A stretch of 64,000 nt of DNA from Pseudonocardia sp. EC080619-01 (GCF_001420995.1 NZ_CP012184.1:1968501-2032500), one strand, 5' to 3'; numbered from the stretch's first letter, positions 27,996 to 36,741 are shown. Notes: generated by a model not told the origin, from the sequence alone. A program made the numbers and translations.

Positions 27996-29066
27996 ATGAG
28001 TAGCACTCCCGCTGCACTGCTCGACACCCCGCTGGACGACCGGCGCATCGAGCGGATCAGCCCACTGATCTCCCCCGCCCTGCTGCGGCACGATCTGCCG
28101 TGCACCCCCCAGGTCGCCGACACCGTCACCCGTGGACGGGCCGCCGTGACCGGGGTGCTCGACGGCACCGACGACCGGCTGCTCGTCATCGTCGGGCCGT
28201 GCTCGGTGCACGACCCGGAGGCCGCCATCGACTACGCCGGCCGGCTTGCCGCGCGGGCCGAGGAACTCTCCGGCGAGCTGTGCGTCGTCATGCGGACCTA
28301 CTTCGAGAAGCCGCGCACCACGGTCGGCTGGAAGGGCCTCATCAACGACCCGGGCCTGGACGGCACGTTCGACGTCAACCGGGGCCTGCGCACCGCCCGC
28401 AAGCTGTTGCTCGACATCTCCGCCCTGGGCCTGCCGGTGGGCTGCGAGTTCCTCGACCCGATCACCCCGCAGTACATCGCGGACGTCGTGACGTGGGGAT
28501 CCATCGGCGCCCGCACCGCGGAGAGCCAGGTGCACCGGCAGCTGGTCAGCGGGTTGTCGATGCCGGTCGGGATCAAGAACGCGACCGACGGTGACGTCCG
28601 GGCGGCGCTCGACGGCATGCGGGCGGCGGCGGCGTCGCACGTGTTCATGGGGGTCAACGCCGACGGGCTCGCCGGGCTGGTCACGACCACCGGCAACCCG
28701 GACACCCACGTGATCCTGCGCGGCGGCACCCGGCCGAACTACTCGGCGGAGGACGTCGCCGCGACCACGAGCGCCCTGCGCGACGCCGGGGTCCCGGAGC
28801 GGGTGGTCGTCGACGCGAGCCACGGAAACAGCGGCAAGGACCACGAACGCCAGGCCGTGGTGGTCGGCGAGCTGGCCGAGCGGATCGCGGACGGGGAGCG
28901 CGGCGTCACCGGGCTGATGATGGAGAGCTTCCTGGAGGCGGGGCGCCAGGAGCTCGGCCCCGACATGGTGCGCGGCCGTTCGGTGACGGACGCCTGCATG
29001 TCCTGGGACACCACCGACGAGCTGCTCGGCACCCTCGCCGCTGCCGTCCGCACCGGCCGCCGCTGA
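27996..29066 (+). CDS. aroG: 3-deoxy-7-phosphoheptulonate synthase, class I
   Basis: DAHP synthase condenses phosphoenolpyruvate and erythrose 4-phosphate, the first step of the shikimate pathway. The 356-residue protein is of the class I alpha (E. coli AroF/G/H) type: LLVIVGPCSVHDPEAAIDYA near residue 64, MRTYFEKPRTTVGWKGLIND near 93, GARTAESQVHRQLVSGLSMP near 171, NPDTHVILRGG near 233, and VDASHGNSGKDH near 269. Metal ligands Cys, His, Glu and Asp are all present in those motifs. The start is ATG 27996. A leader peptide with YYYWF precedes it, implying attenuation by aromatic amino acid supply; a terminator follows at 29079. Confidence 0.94.
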   Translation: MSSTPAALLDTPLDDRRIERISPLISPALLRHDLPCTPQVADTVTRGRAAVTGVLDGTDDRLLVIVGPCSVHDPEAAIDYAGRLAARAEELSGELCVVMRTYFEKPRTTVGWKGLINDPGLDGTFDVNRGLRTARKLLLDISALGLPVGCEFLDPITPQYIADVVTWGSIGARTAESQVHRQLVSGLSMPVGIKNATDGDVRAALDGMRAAAASHVFMGVNADGLAGLVTTTGNPDTHVILRGGTRPNYSAEDVAATTSALRDAGVPERVVVDASHGNSGKDHERQAVVVGELAERIADGERGVTGLMMESFLEAGRQELGPDMVRGRSVTDACMSWDTTDELLGTLAAAVRTGRR

Positions 29067-29078
29067 GCCGGACCGGCG

Positions 29079-29118
29079 GGGCCGGGCCGGGAGCCGGTCG
29101 CCGCTCCCGCCCCGGCCC
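29079..29118 (+). terminator. terminator hairpin after DAHP synthase
   Basis: Arms 29079-29094 and 29103-29118 pair at 15 of 16 positions around an 8-nt loop, starting 12 bp after the stop codon. No U tract is present, as usual in this genome. Confidence 0.7.
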
Positions 29119-29256
29119 GCCGCCACGGGTCCTCTCCCACCGGCCGGGTTCCGTCGCGCACAGTTCCGGCGTGGGCACTGTCCGTCCGTTGCGGACGGTG
29201 CGAGGCTCGGCCCCCGTCCGGCCGGGACCGGCCGTGACCACCGGGAGGGGACGAAC

Positions 29257-29685
29257 ATGATCAAGGGCTTCAAGGACTTCCTGCTGCGCGGGAACGTCGT
29301 CGACCTCGCCGTGGCGGTAGTCATCGGCGCCGCCTTCACCGCGGTCGTCACGGCCTTCACGGAGGCGTTCCTGAAGCCGCTGATCCAGCTCTTCTCCGGC
29401 GGCGGCGAGCTGGCCGGAGCGTTCGAGGTGAACGGCGTGACGTTCGACTGGGCGAGCTTCGTGAACGCGGTGATCACCTTCGTGATCACCGCGGCGGTCG
29501 TGTACTTCCTCGTGGTGCTGCCGCTGAAGACGATCCAGGAGCGGCGCAAGCGGGGCGAGGAGGCCGGACCGGCCGACCCCACCGAGGTCGAGCTGCTCAA
29601 GGAGATCCGCGACCTGCTGCGCGAGGGCCGCGCCGACGGCGTCGCGGTCCGGCACGCCGTCGGGCCCGACGGGTCGACCGACTGA
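29257..29685 (+). CDS. mscL: large-conductance mechanosensitive channel MscL
   Basis: MscL opens under membrane tension and releases solutes during hypo-osmotic shock; it works as a pentamer in the cytoplasmic membrane. The 142-residue protein starts MIKGFKDFLLRGNVVDLAVA, the amphipathic N-helix and pore-lining TM1, with VIGAAFTAVVTAFTEAFLKPL following; TM2 is VNAVITFVITAAVVYFLVVLPL, and the C-terminal helix holds PTEVELLKEIRDLLRE. GGGAGGGGA lies eight bases ahead of ATG 29257. It stands alone between a terminator and a convergent gene. Confidence 0.95.
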   Translation: MIKGFKDFLLRGNVVDLAVAVVIGAAFTAVVTAFTEAFLKPLIQLFSGGGELAGAFEVNGVTFDWASFVNAVITFVITAAVVYFLVVLPLKTIQERRKRGEEAGPADPTEVELLKEIRDLLREGRADGVAVRHAVGPDGSTD

Positions 29686-29707
29686 TCCCGGGGCCGCCCG
29701 GCCGGTC

Positions 29708-30127
29708 TCACCCCGCACCGCCGCCGAGCCGGGCCCGCACGCGTCGGCGCAGCAGGTCGTACTGGGCGGCGCAGCGCCGCGGCGGCCCGGGCGGCCGCAC
29801 CACCGGGCGGGGCGGCTGGACGGTCTCCCCCGGTGCGAACTGGTCGCGCGTCAGGTCGATCTCGGTGCCGCCGGGGAGCCGGTTCCACCAGTGGTATCCC
29901 TGCAACCTGCCGTCGGGCAGCCAGACCTCGGCGAGCAGCAGCTCCCCGCCGAAGAGGTCGTGCAGCACCAGTGCCGTCGCCCCGCACTGCCCGCGGGACG
30001 GCGACCCGGGGCTCCAGTCGTCGAGATCCGCGTCGTCGCAGGTGTCCCGGCCCCACGACGACCGCAGCGCGGCCGCCACCTCGGACAGGGTGGGTGCCGG
30101 TGCGGCCGGCCGGGCGGCGGTGGTCAT
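29708..30127 (-). CDS. YunG-like hypothetical protein
   Basis: A 139-residue cytosolic protein. Residues 45-100 carry SRGQCGATALVLHDLFGGE, a transition with EVWLPDGRLQGYHWWNRLPG and EIDLTRDQF, which is the pattern of the YunG family (a conserved Cys and the HWWN..G.EIDLT block suggest a papain-like fold). No function has been demonstrated to my knowledge. It converges with mscL and is followed upstream by a GNAT gene on the same strand 75 bp away. The start is ATG 30127. Confidence 0.7.
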   Translation of the reverse strand: MTTAARPAAPAPTLSEVAAALRSSWGRDTCDDADLDDWSPGSPSRGQCGATALVLHDLFGGELLLAEVWLPDGRLQGYHWWNRLPGGTEIDLTRDQFAPGETVQPPRPVVRPPGPPRRCAAQYDLLRRRVRARLGGGAG

Positions 30128-30202
30128 GGCGCGGAAGCTACGACCGACCCCCGACAGTTCCGGCCGGTGCGGGCGCGTCGGCAGCGGTCGCCGCCCGGAC
30201 GG

Positions 30203-30709
30203 TCACCGGCACCGCGACACCGGTCGCGGCACGCCGCGCTCCATCCGGTGCTCGGTGATCCCGTCCGGGCGCTCGATCGGTCCGAGATCGACGAACCCGA
30301 GCCTGCGGTAGAGCGCGGCGGCCCGCTCGTTCCCGACGACGACGTGCAGGGCCAGCCGGCCCGCGCCCCATCCCCCGGCCCGGTCGAGCACCGCGGAGAC
30401 CAGTGCCTCCGCCGCGCCGGTGCCACGGGCGTGCGGCGCGACCCACAGCGCGATCAGGTCGGCGGTCCCGGTCTCGTCCGGCGGGACGGCGACGACCTGG
30501 CCGCACGGACGCCCGTCGAGGTCGGCGACGAGGTGGCGGTTCGGCGCGGCCAGCCGGTCCCGCCACTCCTGCTCGCCCGCGCCCAGCCAGTCCTCGAGCC
30601 TGCTGTGGAACGCGTGCGGGGCCTCGGCGAGCGCGGCGAGCCGCAGCGCACGCCAGGTCCTCCAGTCGTCGGGCTCCAGCTCTCGCACGGTGATCGACGG
30701 ACCGGCCAA
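30203..30709 (-). CDS. GNAT-family N-acetyltransferase, TTG start
   Basis: A 168-residue GNAT protein: ITVRELEPDDWRTWRALRLAAL at the start, VADLDGRPCGQVVAVP in strand beta 4 region, LIALWVAPHARGTGAAEALV (acetyl-CoA-binding motif R-G-T-G) and LHVVVGNERAAALYRRLGF. The start was set at the TTG at 30709 because GGAGG lies six bases upstream and the domain begins at once; the only ATG/GTG choices upstream add unlikely residues. Substrate unknown. It is divergent from the SNase-like gene. Confidence 0.8.
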   Translation of the reverse strand: MAGPSITVRELEPDDWRTWRALRLAALAEAPHAFHSRLEDWLGAGEQEWRDRLAAPNRHLVADLDGRPCGQVVAVPPDETGTADLIALWVAPHARGTGAAEALVSAVLDRAGGWGAGRLALHVVVGNERAAALYRRLGFVDLGPIERPDGITEHRMERGVPRPVSRCR

Positions 30710-30871
30710 CGAGCACCTCCCGGGGTCGGACGGAAGGGCGAACCTAGCAGCGTCCACCCGGCCGCCGACGCCCGCTGCACCGTGGCGTCCGAGACCTCCG
30801 GCGCCGCAATGTGTCCGGATCGTCCGGTCCGAACCGGCAACCGGAGCCCGGAGCGGGTACGAACAACGGTC

Positions 30872-31456
30872 ATGCCGCCCGAACCACGTCACCGCGCCCG
30901 GACGGTCGTCTCGTCCTGGTCGGCCGGAACCCACCGTGTCCTCGTCCTGCTGATCGTGGCGGTGCTCGTCGTCGCCGGTGTCCTGACCGGACTGATGCTG
31001 AGCCGCGCCGACGCGCAGGACACGGGCATCGACGCACTCGGCCCCCTGACCGGCCCGCCGACGCTCGTCGGGCGGGTGCAGGAGGTGCGGGACCCGGCCA
31101 CCGTCGTCGTCGACGTGCAGGGGCGGCCGGTGACCGTCTCGGTGCTCGGGGTCGACACCTCGGCGACGCCGGAGTGCGCGCAGGCCGGCGCGCTGGCCTT
31201 CGCCCGCGACTTCCTCGACGGCGAGGAGGTCACCCTGGTACCCGACCCGACACTGCCCGCCCCCGCGGCGGACGCCCCGGCCTGGCCGGCCTACCTGGTC
31301 GTCGCCAGCCAGCAGTCCTACACCGACGCCGCCCTGGTGGCGGGCTGGGTCTCCCCCGGTGAGGGCCGGTACCGGCCCGGGTTCGAGGCTGGCGAGCGGA
31401 TCGCTCAGGACCAGGACGCGGGGATGTGGGGCCCGCCCTGCAACCGTCAGCCCTGA
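30872..31456 (+). CDS. membrane-anchored SNase-like protein lacking the catalytic residues
   Basis: A 194-residue protein with an N-terminal transmembrane anchor (LVLLIVAVLVVAGVLTGLML, about residues 25-44) and an outside domain resembling staphylococcal nuclease (TNase/OB fold): VGRVQEVRDPATVVVDVQGR, VTVSVLGVDTSATPEC, ALAFARDFLDGEEVTLV and AGWVSPGEGRYRPGFEAGER. The usual active-site Asp-Gly-Asp, Arg and Pro-Glu positions read DPA, V and SA, so it is probably not a nuclease. Two cysteines (in PECAQ and GPPCNRQ) may form a disulphide. The ATG at 30872 precedes the anchor directly. Confidence 0.68.
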   Translation: MPPEPRHRARTVVSSWSAGTHRVLVLLIVAVLVVAGVLTGLMLSRADAQDTGIDALGPLTGPPTLVGRVQEVRDPATVVVDVQGRPVTVSVLGVDTSATPECAQAGALAFARDFLDGEEVTLVPDPTLPAPAADAPAWPAYLVVASQQSYTDAALVAGWVSPGEGRYRPGFEAGERIAQDQDAGMWGPPCNRQP

Positions 31457-31514
31457 TCGTGGGCGACACCCCGGTCACGCGGCACGGCGACCACGCTCCT
31501 GGGAGGATGCCGCC

Positions 31515-32072
31515 GTGGATCCCCGGGTGGTACGGACGCGCAGGCGCCTGCAGGACGCCCTGCTCGCCCTCGCCCGCGAACGCCCGCTGGAGTCGATCGC
31601 CGTCGCGGACGTCGCCGAGCGCGCCGGGGTCAACCGCAGCAGCTTCTACCAGCACTACGGCGACAAGGAGGCCCTGCTCGCGGACGCGCTGAGCGCGCAG
31701 GCCCTCGCGGCGGGCGCCGACCTGTCCGAGCTGGTGACGACCGACGTCGGGCCCGAACCCCCGGGGGCATTGCTCCGCTGGTTCGCGCACGTCGGCGATC
31801 ACGCGTCGCTGTACCGCCAGGCACTGGGCGGGGCGGCGGCACCGGACGCGGCGGCCGGGATGCGCCGCTGGATGCAGGACTTCGTCGCCGACACCGCGCG
31901 GCGGATGGGGTTCGCCGAGGACGACGCCGGCATCCCGCTCGACGTGTTCGCCGCCGGTCTGACGTGGTCGTTGCTCGGCGTCGCGGCGAGCTGGCTGGAG
32001 CGCGATCCGCTGCCCGCCCCGGAGGTCGCGGCCGGGTGGGCGTGGCGGATGCTGGTCCGCCGGGACTTCTGA
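31515..32072 (+). CDS. TetR-family transcriptional regulator
   Basis: A 185-residue repressor-type protein. The helix-turn-helix is RPLESIAVADVAERAGVNRS then SFYQHYGDKEALL (about residues 18-50), typical of TetR. The ligand domain (residues 60-185) has no family-specific mark. GTG 31515 was chosen because GGGAGGA lies 7-13 bases upstream and the helix-turn-helix then starts near the N-terminus; the longer frame to 31359 overlaps the SNase-like gene. Its targets are unknown; neighbours do not point to one. Confidence 0.85.
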   Translation: MDPRVVRTRRRLQDALLALARERPLESIAVADVAERAGVNRSSFYQHYGDKEALLADALSAQALAAGADLSELVTTDVGPEPPGALLRWFAHVGDHASLYRQALGGAAAPDAAAGMRRWMQDFVADTARRMGFAEDDAGIPLDVFAAGLTWSLLGVAASWLERDPLPAPEVAAGWAWRMLVRRDF

Positions 32073-32096
32073 GCTCGCTCGGTCGTTCCGGTCGGC

Positions 32097-32135
32097 CGTG
32101 CCGCCCGGGCCGGGTCCAGCGGCCCGGGCGGCACG
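32097..32135. terminator. bidirectional terminator, 15-bp perfect stem
   Basis: Arms 32097-32111 and 32121-32135 are perfectly complementary with a 9-nt loop. They lie between the convergent stops of the TetR gene (32072) and the secreted repeat protein (32154). Confidence 0.8.
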
Positions 32136-32153
32136 TGCCTTCCACCCCGTGGA

Positions 32154-32795
32154 TCAGCCCTGCACGATCCCGGAGTTGCTCGAGTCGACCGTGGTCGAGG
32201 ACTGCGAGACCGGGCCGCTCGAGAGCAGGCCGCCGATGTTGAGCGTCGGGTTCACCGAGGCGTCGACGTCGATCAGGCCGCCCTTCTGCGACGCGTGGCC
32301 GCCACCCTGCCCGTGCTTGCCGGAGCCGGACTGCAGGATGCCGCTGTTGGACTCGTCGACATCGGTCGTCGACTGCTCGACCGCGCCGGAGCTGAGGATG
32401 CCACCGACGTTCGCCGACGGGCTCACGTCGAGGCCCAGGCCCACCAGGTCGTCGACCTGGACGGCGTCGCCGGCGCCGCAGCCGGACTGCGCGATGCCGG
32501 AGTTCGAGCGGTCGACCTTCGTCGACTGCTGCGAGACCGGGCCGTCGTTGGCGATCCCGCCGAGGTTCAGCGCGGGGTCGACGGCGGCGTCCAGGCCGAG
32601 CAGGCCGCCCTTCTGGGAGGCGTGCGACGGGCTGCAGTCACGGTCCTTGCCGTCCTTGCCGTGCCCGCCGTCGCCGTAGTCACCGGCGAAGGCCATACCG
32701 GCCGAGCCGAGGGCGAGCGGGACGGTCAGCGCACCGACGGTGGCGACGCGCCACAGGGCGCGGCGGGAGGAGAACGTCGTCTCGGGGGCGTTCAT
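32154..32795 (-). CDS. secreted protein with three SNSG-I-Q repeats, unrecognised
   Basis: A 213-residue exported protein. A twin-arginine-like or Sec signal (SSRRALWRVATVGALTVPLA, ending AMAFAGDYG, cleavage about residue 37) is followed by a His/Gly/Lys-rich hinge and three imperfect repeats of about 45-50 residues. Each repeat has (A)SQKGGL-x-LDA-x-V, P-x-LN-x-GG-I/L, then V-x-Q-x-ST-x-VD-x-SNSGI-x-Q-x-G. The middle repeat lacks SQKGG. Only three cysteines occur. The Ser/Asn/Gln/Gly pattern recalls curlin-type or other beta-solenoid surface proteins, but I cannot assign a family. GAAGGAGTG precedes ATG 32795 and the region upstream is comparatively AT-rich. Confidence 0.72.
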   Translation of the reverse strand: MNAPETTFSSRRALWRVATVGALTVPLALGSAGMAFAGDYGDGGHGKDGKDRDCSPSHASQKGGLLGLDAAVDPALNLGGIANDGPVSQQSTKVDRSNSGIAQSGCGAGDAVQVDDLVGLGLDVSPSANVGGILSSGAVEQSTTDVDESNSGILQSGSGKHGQGGGHASQKGGLIDVDASVNPTLNIGGLLSSGPVSQSSTTVDSSNSGIVQG

Positions 32796-33424
32796 GGCAC
32801 TCCTTCTCTTCTGTGTGGCCCGACCGCCCGCATTTCACGCTGTGTCACGGCCAGGTGGCACAGAACGTACGGACGACCGTGACAGAACAGGAGGGCACCC
32901 CTCACTTCACGACCCTTTTGTCCGTTTCAGCACTGACCGATGGACCGCTCGCCGTTGATCAACTACACCGAGTGCTATCCATCATCTGTCGGATAGCTAC
33001 TCTGCGTATAAGTGAGGGCTCTCTCCGATCGTTACACTCGACCGCGGAAATGAGGCCCACGTCACATGCGCGCAACGGCAGGGCGGACGAGGCGTCCTAC
33101 TGCGCGGGCACGGAGAACACTCCGAAGCGCGACACTCTCTCGCTTGGGATCTCACCTGCGGCGATGCGCCGTCCGGAGCAACGTCTGCTGCGCCGTTCCG
33201 CGAGCGACGGACGGCGGACGGCGACATATCGATCGCCGAACGGCAGCGCGACTCACGCCTCCGACAATTGGCGATAGGCCATCGTGAAACGGCTCGCCGT
33301 CAGTGCGTTCGCATCCCGCTCAACGACGTGGCCCGTCTGGAGTAACGGCTCACGGCGAAGAATTACGCCGTCGGTGGTACCCCGACGCGGTGCCACCCGC
33401 CCGTGATCGACCCGCGCCCGGCGG
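32796..33424. other. 629-bp intergenic region, comparatively low G+C
   Basis: Between the secreted repeat protein and the MarR gene the G+C content falls visibly, especially over about 32930-33060 and 33240-33360. An inverted repeat with 7-bp arms (GCTATCC at 32974-32980, GGATAGC at 32991-32997) lies in it. A 154-codon frame (32813-33277) looks random in composition and has no ribosome-binding site, so I do not call a gene. Both flanking genes read leftward, so the promoter of the secreted-protein gene should be at its left end. The rest is unexplained. Confidence 0.5.
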
Positions 33425-33883
33425 TCAGCGTCCGGCGAACGCCGCCAGGAGCCCGTCGGTCAGGGCGGCGCGCTGGTGCTCGGGCACGTCCTCGAGCAGG
33501 GTCCGGTCGGACTCGCGCAGCACGGACCTGCCCCAGTGGGTCAGCTCCCGGCCGTACTCGGTGACGTGCAGGCGTGCGGCCCGCCCGCGACCGCCCGGGC
33601 CCCGCCGCTCGACCGCGCCCAGCTCCTCGAGCTGCCGCAGCGTGGCCTGCATGCTCTGGGTCGTGATCCCGGACCGCCGGGCGAGTTCGCTGTACGAGTG
33701 TCCGGTGTCTCCCGCGAGGTGCCCCAGCGCGGAGAGGTGGCGCATGGACAGGTCCCGGGTGCGCAACGTGTCCTCGACCTGCTCGCGGAGCCGGCGGCCG
33801 AGCGCCATGATCAGGAACGTCGGGCTGGGCTCGATCGCCGGCCCCGCGACGGGGGCGGACGGGGACTCGGACGGCTCGGACAC
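33425..33883 (-). CDS. MarR-family transcriptional regulator
   Basis: A 152-residue winged-helix regulator. The DNA-binding core HSYSELARRSGITTQSMQAT then LRQLEELGAVERRGPGGRGR (wing) covers about residues 58-105; the flanking helices form the dimer interface. GTG 33883 was chosen because it opens just ahead of the first helix; the longer frame to 34048 overlaps the divergent LysE start. A divergent LysE-type exporter begins 163 bp away, the usual arrangement of a local regulator and its target. Confidence 0.85.
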   Translation of the reverse strand: MSEPSESPSAPVAGPAIEPSPTFLIMALGRRLREQVEDTLRTRDLSMRHLSALGHLAGDTGHSYSELARRSGITTQSMQATLRQLEELGAVERRGPGGRGRAARLHVTEYGRELTHWGRSVLRESDRTLLEDVPEHQRAALTDGLLAAFAGR

Positions 33884-34046
33884 CCGCCCATCATCCCCGT
33901 CCGCCGGGCACGGTGAGCACTCGTCGAGTGGTACTCGGTGCACCCCTCCGTTGATCGCACCGGTGCATGGCGTGCCAGTCGACGGCGCCCGGACCGCTGG
34001 GAAACCGGGGCGCGACGGCCGGACGTCGGCGCTTAGCATCGCTTCC

Positions 34047-34694
34047 ATGACCGTCGCGTCGGCCCTGGCCTACACCTTCGCGTTCGTGCTCCTGCTCGTC
34101 GTCCCGGGACCCGACTTCGCACTGGTGCTGCGCAACGCGGGCACGGGCGGCCGGCGGGCCGGGATCGCGACGGCGCTGGGCGTCGGCGCCGGACTCGCCG
34201 TGCACGCGGTGGGTGTGGCGCTCGGCCTGGGCGCGATCATCGCCGCGTCCGCGACGCTGTTCACGATCGTCAAGCTGGTCGGCGTCGCCTACCTCGCCTA
34301 CCTCGGGATCGCGGCGCTGTGGGCCGGGCTGCGCCGCCCCCGGCCGTCGGGCACACCCGCGACCGACGACGAGCCTGCCGCTCCGTCCGGCCCCCGGCCG
34401 TTCGCCGCGCACTTCCGGCAGGGCCTGCTCTGCAACGTGCTCAACCCGAAGGCGATCCTGGTCTACCTCGCGCTGATGCCGCAGTTCCTCCCTGCCGGGG
34501 CGGCGCTCGGCGCGACCCTGACCCTGTCGACGATCACCGTCGCGTCGGCGGTCGTCTGGTTCGTGCTGGTCGCGTGCACCGTGGCGGCCACCGGGCAGGT
34601 GCTGCGCCGGCCACGGGTGCGGCGCTCGCTCGACGCGCTGACCGGTACCGCACTGCTCGCGTTCGGAGCGAGACTGGCGCTCGCCCGGCCCTGA
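34047..34694 (+). CDS. LysE/RhtB-family amino acid exporter
   Basis: A 215-residue membrane protein of the LysE translocator family. The diagnostic start YTFAFVLLLVVPGPDFALVL and GRRAGIATALGVGAGL are present, as is FRQGLLCNVLNPKAILVYLA, the LysE NPK motif, near residue 130. Six membrane segments are predicted. Family members export amino acids or related small molecules; the substrate here is unknown. It is divergent from a MarR gene that may regulate it. The start is ATG 34047. Confidence 0.87.
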   Translation: MTVASALAYTFAFVLLLVVPGPDFALVLRNAGTGGRRAGIATALGVGAGLAVHAVGVALGLGAIIAASATLFTIVKLVGVAYLAYLGIAALWAGLRRPRPSGTPATDDEPAAPSGPRPFAAHFRQGLLCNVLNPKAILVYLALMPQFLPAGAALGATLTLSTITVASAVVWFVLVACTVAATGQVLRRPRVRRSLDALTGTALLAFGARLALARP

Positions 34695-34807
34695 CCAGCA
34701 TCGACACACCGGTGTGGCGCCGGTCACATTCTCCCGAGCTTGTGTGTGCCGCTGCGGCACAGCGTCTCCTCGTCGGCGGAACCGGCCGCGAGCAGTGAGG
34801 AGATCCC

Positions 34808-36730
34808 ATGAACCCGCCCGAGACCATCGCCGTCGAGGACTTCCTGCGCCCTCCGGAGCGCACCGGGGCCTCGATCTCACCGGACGGCACGAGGATCGCG
34901 TTCCTCGCGCCGTGGAAGAACCGGCTGAACGTCTGGATCGAGGACCTCGACCCGGCGGACGGCGAGGTCCCCGAGCCGCGCTGTGTGACCGCCGACGAGA
35001 CCCGCACCGTGCAGGACTACCGCTGGACGCACGACCCGCGGTGGATGCTGTACCTGCAGGACGACGGCGGCGACGAGAACTGGCACGTCTACCGCATCGA
35101 TGTCGACGACCCGGACGCCGCGGCCGTCGACCTGACCCCGTTCCCCGGTTCCCGGGTACTCGACCTCGTCCAGCCCCCGGCCCGGCCGGGGACCGCGATC
35201 GTCCAGCTCACCGGGCGGGTGTCCGCCGCGATCGAGCTGCACGAGCTCGACATCGCGACCGGGGAGCTGACCCTGCTGTCCGGCGCCCCGGAGACCGCCT
35301 CCGACGACGGGGATTACGTCAAGAGCTCGCACCACGTCGGTGACGGGACGCTCCTCGTCGAACAGCTGAACGCCGACGGCGACATCGAGCTCCTGCGGAG
35401 CACCGGCTCAGGACCGCCGCGCCGGATCACCACCTTCGACGGATCCGACCTCCCGCTGGGTCTCTACCCGTTCGAGGTGACCCCGGACGGCACCGGCCTC
35501 TGGGTCGGCTCGAACCGTGGCACCGACCGGACCCGCCTGGTGCGGGTCGACCTGGCCACCGGGGAGGAGACGGAGGTCGACAGCCACCCGTCGTTCGACC
35601 TGGACACGCGCGCGCTCGTCCTGGGCCACCTGCCGAGGCCACTGATCCGTCACCGGCGCACGGGCGAGCTGCTCGGCGTCCGCTACCTCGGCGAGCGGCA
35701 GGTGATCCATGCGCTGGACCCGCACTTCGCCGAGGTGCTGCCGCAGCTGGAGGCCCTGTCCGACGGCGATCCGGCCACGATCTCCTCCGACCGGGACGGG
35801 CGCCGCTGGATCGTGTCCTTCACCCACGACCGCGAACCCGGCGTCACCTGGCTCTACGACCACGCCACCGGGGAGAGCCGGCTGCTGTTCCGGCCGAACC
35901 CGCACCTCGATCCGGACGCGCTGGCGCCGACCACGCCGGTGACCATCACCGCCCGGGACGGTCTCACGCTGCCGTCGTACCTGACGTTGCCGGTCGGGGT
36001 GGAGCCGTCGGCGCTGCCGATGGTGCTGCTGGTCCACGGCGGCCCCTGGGTGCGCGACGCCTGGGGGATGGACCGGTCCGTGCAGGTGCTGGCGAACCGC
36101 GGCTACGCGGTCCTGCAGGTCAACTTCCGCGGCTCGTCCGGATTCGGCAAGGCCCACATGAAGGCGGCGATCGGGGAGTTCGCCGGGAAGATGCACGACG
36201 ACCTGCTCGACGCCGTCGACTGGGCCGTCGAGCAGGGGTACGCCGACCCCGACCGGGTCGGGATCTTCGGCGGCTCCTACGGCGGTTACGCGACGCTGGT
36301 CGGCGTCAGCTTCACCCCGGACCGCTTCGCCGCGGCCGTCGAGTACGTCGGCATCTCCGACCTGTCGACGTTCATGCGGAGCGTGCCCGAGTTCGCCCGG
36401 CCGGGCCTGCGGATGAACTGGTACCGCTACGTCGGCGACCCCGACGACCCGGAGCAGGAGGCGGACATGATCGCCCGCTCCCCGATCAGCCGGGCGGACG
36501 ACATCCGCACACCGCTGATGGTGGTGCAGGGCGCCAACGACACCCGGGTGGTCCAGGCCGAGTCCGACCGGATCGTCGGGGCGTTGCGGTCCCGCGGGGT
36601 CGACGTCGAGTACCTCGTCTTCGACGACGAGGGTCACTTCATCATCAACCCCGAGAACCTGCTCACGATGTTCCGGTCCGCGGAGCGGTTCCTCGCGGAG
36701 CACCTCGGCGGACGGGTGCACGAGAGCTGA
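34808..36730 (+). CDS. S9-family prolyl oligopeptidase-like serine peptidase
   Basis: A 640-residue cytosolic peptidase. Residues 1-385 form the beta-propeller (SISPDGTRIAF at 23 onward). The alpha/beta hydrolase domain follows: VLLVHGGPWVRDAW (oxyanion region), FGGSYGGYATL with the nucleophile Ser near residue 490, QGANDTRV with the Asp near 578, and FDDEGHFI with the His near 610. The arrangement fits the acylaminoacyl-peptidase/dipeptidyl-peptidase branch (S9C). AGTGAGGAGA precedes ATG 34808. There is no signal peptide. It converges with the PIN toxin gene with an 11-bp gap. Confidence 0.9.
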   Translation: MNPPETIAVEDFLRPPERTGASISPDGTRIAFLAPWKNRLNVWIEDLDPADGEVPEPRCVTADETRTVQDYRWTHDPRWMLYLQDDGGDENWHVYRIDVDDPDAAAVDLTPFPGSRVLDLVQPPARPGTAIVQLTGRVSAAIELHELDIATGELTLLSGAPETASDDGDYVKSSHHVGDGTLLVEQLNADGDIELLRSTGSGPPRRITTFDGSDLPLGLYPFEVTPDGTGLWVGSNRGTDRTRLVRVDLATGEETEVDSHPSFDLDTRALVLGHLPRPLIRHRRTGELLGVRYLGERQVIHALDPHFAEVLPQLEALSDGDPATISSDRDGRRWIVSFTHDREPGVTWLYDHATGESRLLFRPNPHLDPDALAPTTPVTITARDGLTLPSYLTLPVGVEPSALPMVLLVHGGPWVRDAWGMDRSVQVLANRGYAVLQVNFRGSSGFGKAHMKAAIGEFAGKMHDDLLDAVDWAVEQGYADPDRVGIFGGSYGGYATLVGVSFTPDRFAAAVEYVGISDLSTFMRSVPEFARPGLRMNWYRYVGDPDDPEQEADMIARSPISRADDIRTPLMVVQGANDTRVVQAESDRIVGALRSRGVDVEYLVFDDEGHFIINPENLLTMFRSAERFLAEHLGGRVHES

Positions 36731-36741
36731 CGACGGTGCGC

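Noticed and set aside
25719..30056. Very long reverse-strand open frame (about 1445 codons) across the ABC exporter to mscL region
   Set aside because: It runs antisense to several well-identified genes, is made of Arg/Pro/Ser-rich low-complexity sequence, and reflects the rarity of stop codons in this G+C range.
32813..33277. 154-codon frame in the low-G+C intergenic region
   Set aside because: No ribosome-binding site, random composition and atypical codon use; no family resemblance.
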